A stretch of DNA of 64,000 nucleotides. Source: Lineus longissimus (Eukaryota > Nemertea > Pilidiophora > Heteronemertea > Lineidae). The notes under the pieces were generated by a model that saw nothing but the letters and a program-made list of their open reading frames with translations, did not search any database and was not told the DNA's origin. The DNA lies in assembly GCF_910592395.1 (NCBI RefSeq), contig NC_088312.1, forward strand, positions 19,349,292 through 19,413,291, in the 5' to 3' direction. Positions 42,897-49,154 of this stretch are shown here, piece by piece (position 1 is the stretch's first letter; each line of letters opens with the position of its first letter). The translations under genes were made by a program, and so were the position numbers.

Positions 42897-43556
42897 TTAC
42901 TGAACTTTTAGTTTTTCTAGCATCTCTGTCTGTGCTAGTTTTTTTCCTTCTTCTAAAAAAGTCTTCTTTAAAGACTCTACATCAACAGCTGAACTTGCCT
43001 CCCTTTGTTTTTTCCTAATGGCATTTTTCATGGAAATGTACTTCTCCTTCTCCTTGAGAATCAAAGTAAACTCATCTAAAGATATGTGAGAATCGGTTAA
43101 GGCTTTACTAACCAAATCATTGATTGTGTTCAGTTTTGAAATTGCCAACATTCTGATATTCTCATGCTTTTCAATTTTCCTTAGAATATTCTTTTTCTCC
43201 CAGCCTAAGGCTGATGAAATAATGGCACTACCTATTGTTACGCCACCCAAAGCTAAGCCTATCGGTGCCGTGATGACACCAGCTAGAGCGGAAACACCAA
43301 CAGAATCGGCTGCTACGCTAGTTAAATTAAGGAAGTGGCTAATGCCAGTAATTACGCTAAATGCTTTTTTGTACTTTGAAAATATCTTTCTTCTAAATTC
43401 AATCTCGCTTTCTAAGAAACTCTTAACATCACATATTTGTTGTAGTCTGAAAGCCTGAGGGTTACTTTCTGTATGCTTTTCAGACCTTTCATAGTTTAAT
43501 TGACTTTCAGAGTTTAAATTACTTAAATCTGGATAAACCTTATTGTCTCCATCCAT
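42897..43556 (-). CDS. Unknown protein with central hydrophobic block, 219 aa
   Basis: Residues about 75-125 form a Gly/Ala-rich hydrophobic stretch (ISHFLNLTSVAADSVGVSAL, then AGVITAPIGLALGGVTIGSA and IISSALG) flanked by charged helices likely to form coiled coils (40-75 and 125-210). This helix-hydrophobic-helix layout resembles membrane-inserting or pore-type proteins and is common in invertebrate Polinton neighbourhoods, but I cannot name a family. Starts at TTAAATG. It is head to tail with the genes at 43561 and 43841 on the minus strand, 4 bp downstream of the next stop codon. Confidence 0.7.
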   Translation of the reverse strand: MDGDNKVYPDLSNLNSESQLNYERSEKHTESNPQAFRLQQICDVKSFLESEIEFRRKIFSKYKKAFSVITGISHFLNLTSVAADSVGVSALAGVITAPIGLALGGVTIGSAIISSALGWEKKNILRKIEKHENIRMLAISKLNTINDLVSKALTDSHISLDEFTLILKEKEKYISMKNAIRKKQREASSAVDVESLKKTFLEEGKKLAQTEMLEKLKVQ

Positions 43557-43560
43557 TTAA

Positions 43561-43821
43561 TTAGTGGGAAAAACTAGAATCAGTTGTTCTGTCATTTCTA
43601 GTGTTTAGTGTTGATCTTACAGACACTACAGGTTTTTGAAGTACATTAAATTTTAAAGGTTTTTCTGACCCAACAGGTTTTTCTAACCCAGCAGGTTTTA
43701 AAGGTTTTTCGGGACCAGGCTCCAACTTTGACTCTACTTCTGCCTCTAATTCTCTATGAAATCGTTCTAATCTTTCTTTCCAATTACGTGGTCGTTTTGT
43801 GTAACCCCAAGTTCTATTCAT
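43561..43821 (-). CDS. Small Pro/Lys-rich protein, 86 aa
   Basis: A basic helix (KRPRNWKERLERFHRELE, about 8-25) is followed by a repeated GLEKPVGSEKPLK-type proline-rich region. Starts at TTAAATG. Sits between two longer minus-strand genes with gaps of 4 and 19 bp, which supports it as a real gene. It could be a small nucleic-acid-binding or virion core protein (inference). No homology recognised. Confidence 0.6.
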   Translation of the reverse strand: MNRTWGYTKRPRNWKERLERFHRELEAEVESKLEPGPEKPLKPAGLEKPVGSEKPLKFNVLQKPVVSVRSTLNTRNDRTTDSSFSH

Positions 43822-43840
43822 TTAATTAAGTAAAATAAAA

Positions 43841-44695
43841 TCAATTCACTGCAAAGAGTAAATTTCTTTCAAGTCTATTATTCAACTTAATCATCTCGTT
43901 TATGATTTCTGTCTGACTACATATGTTAATGTTCTGGTTCATTCTCATGTTATTATTTAAATTCGATAATCTATCGAGCAGAATCATATTTTCATCACGA
44001 AGATAATCCCCGAAATGCTGTGATATCACTATTTTCCAATCTGGTAATACATCCTGGTCTCGAAAGACAAACCAGTTTTCACTTCTCATCTTTACCATGA
44101 AATCCATTGACCTATCCAATTGATCCTTAAATAGTGTGTAGTCTACTTTAGCACTCTTCTGTCTGTTTTCTGTCTTTTCCATTGGTCTCATGTTAAACCA
44201 AGCAAAGCACAGTTCAGGTTTATCTTTGAATTCCTTGATTGGTAAGACATGATCCAACTCTTCTTCTATTCGAACTCTGTTCTCAGGACTTTGTCCTATT
44301 AGAGATAGACTCCTCTGGTACTCTAACCACTGTGAGAAGAAACTGTCTGTACATCCTAGATTAAATGAGGAATTACCAGTACACTCTCCCTTAGAAATGC
44401 GGTTTAGACCAACTCTAATTTTGTGTCTGTCTCTATTACCATTTTGGTCAAGGTAATCCTTCTTGTAATATGAATTAAAACATGATCTGCAGTTACCTCT
44501 ATTTCCGTCTTTACCAAATTCACCATCACTTAGTAATTTAATTTCATAACATTTATTACATCCCTTGATTTTACTTGAACCACATTCTTTACAGTAATCA
44601 AGTAGTTTATTACGCCTGTTCTTTTCAAAATTAATTTCAGGTTTCTTTTCACAGCACTTAACACAATAAACTGTGAGAAGAAACTGTCTGTACAT
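43841..44695 (-). CDS. Zinc-ribbon plus HNH-type endonuclease, 284 aa
   Basis: Cys pairs at residues about 11-15, 35-38, 46-49 and 73-76 (CVKC, CKEC, CNKC, CRSC) suggest two zinc ribbons. The C-terminal half has SFFSQWLEYQ, then ELDHVLPIKEF and CFAWFNMRPM. This layout is known from HNH-type nucleases of large DNA viruses and mobile elements, with the DH of LDHV as the likely metal/catalytic pair. A mini-hairpin unit is translated between these parts (GQSPENRVR). The start ATG at 44695 lies in a neighbouring tandem copy: residues 1-9 are out-of-frame reuse of the CTDSFFSQ codons. A possible role is DNA processing or resolution. Confidence 0.7.
   Translation of the reverse strand: MYRQFLLTVYCVKCCEKKPEINFEKNRRNKLLDYCKECGSSKIKGCNKCYEIKLLSDGEFGKDGNRGNCRSCFNSYYKKDYLDQNGNRDRHKIRVGLNRISKGECTGNSSFNLGCTDSFFSQWLEYQRSLSLIGQSPENRVRIEEELDHVLPIKEFKDKPELCFAWFNMRPMEKTENRQKSAKVDYTLFKDQLDRSMDFMVKMRSENWFVFRDQDVLPDWKIVISQHFGDYLRDENMILLDRLSNLNNNMRMNQNINICSQTEIINEMIKLNNRLERNLLFAVN
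44270..44298 (+). repeat. Two-hairpin mini-element in nuclease gene
   Basis: GAAC-TCT-GTTC and GGAC-TTT-GTCC. Antisense to the gene, which reads it as GQSPENRVR, the same frame as RLRPESIAR. Confidence 0.87.
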
Positions 44696-45351
44696 CCTAG
44701 ATTAAATGAGGAATTACCAGTACACTCTCCCTTAGAAATGCGGTTTAGACCAACTCTAATTTTGTGTCTGTCTCTATTACCATTTTGGTCAAGGTAATCC
44801 TTTTTGTAATATGAATTAAAACATGATCTGCAGTTACCTCTATTTCCGTCTTTACCAAATTCACCATCACTTAGTAATTTAATTTCATAACATTTATTAC
44901 ATCCCTTGATTTTACTTGAACCACATTCTTTACAGTAATCAAGTAGTTTATTACGCCTGTTCTTTTCAAAATTAATTTCAGGTTTCTTTTCACAGCACTT
45001 AACACAATAAACTGTGAGAAGAAACTGTCTGTACATCCTAGATTAAATGAGGAATTACCAGTACACTCTCCCTTAGAAATGCGGTTTAGACCAACTCTAA
45101 TTTTGTGTCTGTCTCTATTACCATTTTGGTCAAGGTAATCCTTTTTGTAATATGAATTAAAACATGATCTGCAGTTACCTCTATTTCCGTCTTTACCAAA
45201 TTCACCATCACTTAGTAATTTAATTTCATAACATTTATTACATCCCTTGATTTTACTTGAACCACATTCTTTACAGTAATCAAGTAGTTTATTACGCCTG
45301 TTCTTTTCAAAATTAATTTCAGGTTTCTTTTCACAGCACTTAACACAATAA
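44329..45351 (-). repeat. Triplicated 341-bp segment of the nuclease gene
   Basis: Three head-to-tail copies (44329-44669, 44670-45010, 45011-45351) are nearly identical; copy 1 differs at one T/C in the poly-T near 44460. The segment carries the zinc-ribbon half of the nuclease. Since 341 is not a multiple of 3, each junction changes frame. The middle copy opens a 168-codon frame (44530-45036) that ends out of frame in copy 1, so it is not a separate gene. Confidence 0.92.
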
Positions 45352-45645
45352 ATAGGTAGGTTGATTTTCCATGTTTTGATTCATCATATTATTCTGATTT
45401 TCCATGTTTTGATTTTCCATGTTTTGATTTTCCATGTTTTGATTTAACATAATCTGATTTAAGATAAACTGATTTATCATATTTTGATTTAACATAATCT
45501 GATTTATCATATTTTGATTTAACATATTATTTTGATGCAAATAATACAAAAACTTCTGAATATTTTGATTCATCATATTATCATGATTCATCATATTATT
45601 ATGATTCATCATACCATTTTGATTATCAAATATTGCTCCCTCCAT
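45340..45645 (-). CDS. Met/Asn/Gln repeat protein, 101 aa, possible lost N-terminus
   Basis: Almost entirely repeats of NQNM, NMMN and NQIML, from DNA repeats such as CATGTTTTGATTTTC. It ends PTYLLC just inside the first zinc-ribbon copy, one frame away from the zinc-ribbon coding frame. It may be the original N-terminus of the nuclease, separated by slippage in the repeat, or a separate small Gln/Asn-rich protein like the one at 36425. Confidence 0.45.
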   Translation of the reverse strand: MEGAIFDNQNGMMNHNNMMNHDNMMNQNIQKFLYYLHQNNMLNQNMINQIMLNQNMINQFILNQIMLNQNMENQNMENQNMENQNNMMNQNMENQPTYLLC

Positions 45646-45733
45646 TTCTTTCTTTATTTAGTAGGACATTTTTTTTTTAAATTACGTTTTTCGAACTTGT
45701 TCTTGTGACTTAAGTCACTTTAGAGACTTTATT
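45646..45733. repeat. Intergenic gap with decayed mini-element
   Basis: 45691-45717 has GAAC-TT-GTTC and the palindrome TGACTTAAGTCA, so both stems are variant but still pair. Otherwise a T-run and no gene. Confidence 0.6.
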
Positions 45734-46855
45734 TCATTTCAATGATTTGATATCAGAAACTGGTAACCATTCATTGATCTTATCACTGTAACCCTTCCAC
45801 TTCACTAATCCGTATTTCTTGCCTTTACTGGTCTTGTACCTTAGGATTTTCTCGATCTTGTACTCTAGCTGGTCAGGATTAGGAACATAGCTCAATTCCT
45901 CTTCATAGAAATATCCTTGAATTTCTTCTTTGTGGTAATCCTCAAGCTTGTAGACGATAGGGTGAGTAAAGATGATCTGTTTGATTTGGAACACCTCCTC
46001 AGTGTAGTTGGGCATGTAACCTTTACCGAAAATGGACTTGTACTTTGAAATTCTTACACTGTCACCTACTTTGTACTTTGGATCACCAAATGTCTCTTTG
46101 AGGTGAAGACCGTAAAGATTGTACCACACTGTTCCTTCGTTTTCCATCTTTCTGGCGTCTACAGGTTTCATACCTATTGATGAGTGAAATGTGTTATTGT
46201 AGCCGCTGACCAGGTCATCCAGAACGTCAATCCACTTGTCAGTCTCCTTAGCGGTGAAATAACGCCACATTTTTTCTTTAAGGGTTCTATTGAATCTCTC
46301 TACTACTGCTGCCTTCTTATCAGATTTTGTGGAGAACCATTCTATGTCATTTTCTGTTAAGAGTTCCTTGAAGTGTTTGTTGTAAAATTCTTTACCGTCA
46401 TCAAACTGGATTTTCGTTGGTTTTGCTTCCTCAAATATCACTTTAAATGCATCTCTGATTTCTTCTCCCCTCTTACTCTTAACTGCTAGAGCCCAAGAAA
46501 AACGACTAAATAGATCTATGACTGTTAAAATGAATCTGAAACCCTTATTCTGTTTCTCAAATTTTTGCATGTCCACAAGATCTGCTTGCCATTGTTGATC
46601 GATGTACGATACCATTGTCTTCCTGAAGGTGAATTTCTTAATGGCCGGTTTGTGTAGTTGGTGAGTTGGTAGTGTTTCTAGAAATTCTTTCACTTCTTTT
46701 TGTTTAATAAGTTTTCCTGAGCTCTGCTCTCGTGACGAAGTCATATCTTCCTTGACCTGTTTCCAGATTTTACTCAAAGAACTGTAAGCCACGGGACTCT
46801 CGGGGTTGTAGTACAAATCCCTTAGATACTGCTGTTTGTCATCCTTTACATTCAT
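45734..46855 (-). CDS. int: Retroviral-type integrase with chromodomain (Polinton INT)
   Basis: Catalyses strand transfer of the element ends; the 6-bp target duplication is its product. 373 aa. The DDE core is Asp92 (QADLVDM), Asp152/153 (QFDDGKEF) and Glu186 (VVERFNR), followed by the DDE-family NxTxHxSxG-like NNTFHSSIGMKP. A C-terminal chromodomain spans about 331-373 (KILRYKTSKGKKYGLVKWKG, then INEWLP), which may direct insertion to modified chromatin. No HHCC zinc finger is visible at the N-terminus, where a mini-hairpin unit is translated (MTSSREQSS, 38-46). The start is 4 bp from the ATPase start on the other strand. Confidence 0.93.
   Translation of the reverse strand: MNVKDDKQQYLRDLYYNPESPVAYSSLSKIWKQVKEDMTSSREQSSGKLIKQKEVKEFLETLPTHQLHKPAIKKFTFRKTMVSYIDQQWQADLVDMQKFEKQNKGFRFILTVIDLFSRFSWALAVKSKRGEEIRDAFKVIFEEAKPTKIQFDDGKEFYNKHFKELLTENDIEWFSTKSDKKAAVVERFNRTLKEKMWRYFTAKETDKWIDVLDDLVSGYNNTFHSSIGMKPVDARKMENEGTVWYNLYGLHLKETFGDPKYKVGDSVRISKYKSIFGKGYMPNYTEEVFQIKQIIFTHPIVYKLEDYHKEEIQGYFYEEELSYVPNPDQLEYKIEKILRYKTSKGKKYGLVKWKGYSDKINEWLPVSDIKSLK
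46717..46744 (+). repeat. Mini-element in integrase gene
   Basis: GAGC-TCT-GCTC and TGAC-GAA-GTCA (stem B compensated). The gene reads it antisense as MTSSREQSS with a CGA codon where the consensus would give TGA. Confidence 0.82.
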
Positions 46856-46862
46856 TTAAATG
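46853..46862. promoter_or_regulatory. Divergent start site CATTTAAATG
   Basis: A perfect 10-bp palindrome holds both start codons, integrase on the minus and ATPase on the plus strand, with only TTAA between. Any promoter for each gene must lie within the other gene's coding sequence, or in this palindrome. It is the clearest case of the TAAATG start context shared by ten genes here. Confidence 0.6.
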
Positions 46863-47480
46863 AGTGAAGTATTTATTTACGAGCCACACAATATGTTAAT
46901 TTCTGGTGTTACCAATTGTGGTAAGACATATTTTGCCCTTGACCTCTTAGAAAAGGAGTATCGGCACAAGTTCCAGAACATAGTCATTTTCTGTCCAACA
47001 TATTTCAACAATAAGACATATGAAAGGAAATGGATTTACCAAGACAAGAACGTCTACATAGTTAATCCCGAAGCTGTGGCCAGTAATTTGGACCTTGTGC
47101 TTCAGTTTGCTACTCTGACCTTTGCTGGTTCTAACACATTATTCCTCATTGATGACTGTGCTAATTTGAGAGACACAAAAAAGAAGGTGTCCGAGTTATG
47201 TAATCTTGCCTTTTCCGGCAGGCACTACAATCTCACTGTTTGGTTACTAGTTCAGAAGTACAATTCAGTTGTCAAGGACTACAGAGAGAACATAAGAATT
47301 TTAGTATTATTTTTTAATAAGGATGAATCAGCCATGAAAGATGCCTTAGAAGAAAACAGTGTTATTCCTAAGGAGAAAAGACAGTACTACATAGAAGAAC
47401 TTAAGATGAAAAAAGGATCAAAACTGATCATTAGACTACAACATCCATTTGGATTTACTCTTTCCCATCAAAAATCTTAG
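46860..47480 (+). CDS. Genome-packaging ATPase, A32/FtsK-HerA type
   Basis: Pumps DNA into capsids in related viruses. 206 aa, close to the family length. Walker A is GVTNCGKT (16-23), Walker B LFLIDDC (94-100), followed by the GRHYNLTVWLLVQ sensor-like strand (about 120-132), as in Polinton/Mavirus ATPases. ATP-dependent P-loop activity is expected. It is the only plus-strand gene in the right half. No defect seen. Confidence 0.93.
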   Translation: MSEVFIYEPHNMLISGVTNCGKTYFALDLLEKEYRHKFQNIVIFCPTYFNNKTYERKWIYQDKNVYIVNPEAVASNLDLVLQFATLTFAGSNTLFLIDDCANLRDTKKKVSELCNLAFSGRHYNLTVWLLVQKYNSVVKDYRENIRILVLFFNKDESAMKDALEENSVIPKEKRQYYIEELKMKKGSKLIIRLQHPFGFTLSHQKS

Positions 47481-47533
47481 TCCCGCTTCTGATCATCAGG
47501 ACTGTGTCCGATCATCAGGACTGTATCCGATCA
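47481..47533. repeat. Tandem half mini-elements
   Basis: Three 19-bp copies (47491-47509, 47510-47528, 47529-47547) of GATCATCAGGACTGTGTCC, each with the stem-B hairpin GGAC-TGT-GTCC or a one-base variant and no stem A. The third copy overlaps the 3' end of the next minus-strand frame and supplies its stop. Confidence 0.7.
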
Positions 47534-47992
47534 TCAGGACTGTGCCCGATCAGTGGTCTTAGTCTTTCTAACCCTAGTAAAATAATAAATTATTAACCCT
47601 AAACCACTAAGTCCTAGGATAATCCATAGGTATTCGTATTTCTTCATTTCATCACTAGGTTGGTAGTAATCACTTAATTGTGGTCGCTGAGGTAGTACAA
47701 TAGTTCTTTCTGGATGTAAACGATTTCAAACAGTAAGTGCTGAATCAGTATTGTTAAAATCAATAGAAGCGTCTCTTTCTCTCTTTAATTCAAGGTTAAC
47801 AAAGTCAATGGTACTTTTCCTATGCTCATCCCATTCTGTGGATGCTCTTTGCAATTGCTCTTGAGCTAAATTATGTCTCTTCATTTCAGTCTCATAGCCA
47901 TTCTTGTCTAGTTTTTTAAAAAGGTAACCGGATCCAGTGAATGCTAATCCATTGATTATTGCAGATCCAAATAACATACCAATGCCAGCCAT
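47534..47992 (-). pseudogene. Small membrane protein with in-frame TGA
   Basis: The frame opens at ATG 47992 (TTAAATG) and meets TGA at 47726-47728 after 88 codons. It then stays open in the same frame to a second TGA at 47534-47536. The first part has an N-terminal hydrophobic helix (GIGMLFGSAIINGLAFTG) and a charged helix (KRHNLAQEQLQRA). The part after the stop has PQLSDYYQPS and a membrane helix (YLWIILGLSGLGLIIYYF) with a basic tail. I recall the same order (KRHDLA-like helix, LSDFY-like motif, C-terminal membrane segment) as common in Polinton proteins of this size, so the TGA is probably a mutation within one gene. Confidence 0.7.
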
Positions 47993-48014
47993 TTAATTTC
48001 AACGAATTTTAATT

Positions 48015-48782
48015 TCAATGATGTGTCGCTGAGAGCATAGCTCGAGTTAATACCAATTGGTACTGTACATTATGACCATTAAGATCGATGATGTCACCTT
48101 TTTCATCAGTTAAGCGAATATTCAGCTTATTGAATCTTGGTTTACAGGGAATTGCTATTGGTTTCTCAAATGTGTATGCTATTAAATCTCCAAAATTAGC
48201 TTCCTTTATTGGTCTTGTGGTTAGCACATCAGATGCTTCACCATTACTTAATACACTATTAGATTCGATTATGTCACAGTGAAAAACAAAATGGTTAATT
48301 GGTCTAAAATTGATGGGTTTCTCGCTTACAACATCATCCTTACTTTTATTGTCTAAAGGGTAAGGCCATTCTGATTTCATGCCAAATAATTCATTACTTT
48401 TACCAAGAAAATAGATCTGATAATGCGCCTCATTTTTTCTCTTTAGGAAGTGTAAGATGGCCTTACCTGTTGGTTCTTCAAGGTCAAATCTGACAGCACC
48501 TCTACTCATACTATTTTCTTTCAACTTATCCGCAAATACTTTTGAAAAGCTCTGTAGGTCATAGAGACCATCTGGTAGCGTAATCTCTGCCACATCAAAC
48601 CCCTTAACTTTGATTCGGTTATTCTCCCTGGCTGCACTTATGTTGTAGAATGTACAAGGTATTACTGCAAAAGTTAAAGTGATGCTACATGCATCCTGAA
48701 TTTCAGTCTTGAGATTGACTGTTAAATCACTTGAACTCTGATCTGGATAGTCACTTGAATCTATGTTCATTACAGTAACCAT
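48015..48782 (-). CDS. Penton / minor capsid protein, single jelly-roll, 255 aa
   Basis: Forms capsid vertices in related viruses. Typical features are an N-terminal beta-rich start (SSDYPDQSSSDLTVNLKTEI), VIPCTFYNIS (the SWYNI-like strand near 40-50), ITLPDGLYDLQSFSKVF (about 75-92) and the closing strands NKLNIRLTDEKGDIIDLNG and VQYQLVL (about 221-247). Length fits the family. The last residues (LTRAMLSATHH) come from half a mini-hairpin unit. It neighbours the small membrane gene and the major capsid gene on the same strand, the usual Polinton capsid cluster. Confidence 0.85.
   Translation of the reverse strand: MVTVMNIDSSDYPDQSSSDLTVNLKTEIQDACSITLTFAVIPCTFYNISAARENNRIKVKGFDVAEITLPDGLYDLQSFSKVFADKLKENSMSRGAVRFDLEEPTGKAILHFLKRKNEAHYQIYFLGKSNELFGMKSEWPYPLDNKSKDDVVSEKPINFRPINHFVFHCDIIESNSVLSNGEASDVLTTRPIKEANFGDLIAYTFEKPIAIPCKPRFNKLNIRLTDEKGDIIDLNGHNVQYQLVLTRAMLSATHH
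48026..48048 (-). repeat. Half mini-element at penton C-terminus
   Basis: Stem A GAGC-ATA-GCTC only. Sense to the gene it reads RAMLSA, the frame of RAMLSGQSPT. Confidence 0.75.
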
Positions 48783-48839
48783 TTACTTAAGTAAATTTTC
48801 GTTTTCAAATTTACCTTTTATCAAATAAGTAAATTATTC

Positions 48840-49076
48840 TTACTTCATAATATTTCTGGGTAGGATTCCTTGATCGTAAAGGTACTCTAATGTTCCATTA
48901 CTAATAGCTACAGTTCCTCCCAGTTTAAGAATTTCCTCTAGGTTGGCCTGACTTGGGGGACCAATATTGATTCTCAAGAACCTTTTCAGTAACATAGAGT
49001 AACCAATTGTTGTTGATGCCAACAGTAAACTTTGATACAGTGTATTTATGATATCTTTCTTTCCTGGTGTATCCAT
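48840..49076 (-). CDS. Small hydrophobic protein between penton and MCP, 78 aa
   Basis: Two moderately hydrophobic helices (SLLLASTTIGYSMLLKRFL, about 16-34, and LKLGGTVAISNGTLEYLYDQG, about 50-70) and a GPPSQANLEE linker. Short proteins of this form (GP or GKPxT linker, LKL then YLYD or YLQ near the end) are regularly found next to Polinton capsid genes. Starts at TTAAATG. Probably a virion membrane or assembly protein; function unproven. Confidence 0.7.
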   Translation of the reverse strand: MDTPGKKDIINTLYQSLLLASTTIGYSMLLKRFLRINIGPPSQANLEEILKLGGTVAISNGTLEYLYDQGILPRNIMK

Positions 49077-49154
49077 TTAATTACTTAGAAAATCACTAGT
49101 AAAACTCATTTATCTAGTATTCAGTATTTAATTTAGTGTTGTACGAACTTTGTT
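49077..49154. other. Intergenic gap in capsid cluster
   Basis: AT-rich 78 bp between the small hydrophobic gene and the MCP stop. No feature seen. Confidence 0.4.

Noticed and set aside
44530-45036. 168-aa second zinc-ribbon protein
   Set aside because: Product of the 341-bp triplication; it runs out of frame in the next copy and has no own 3' end.
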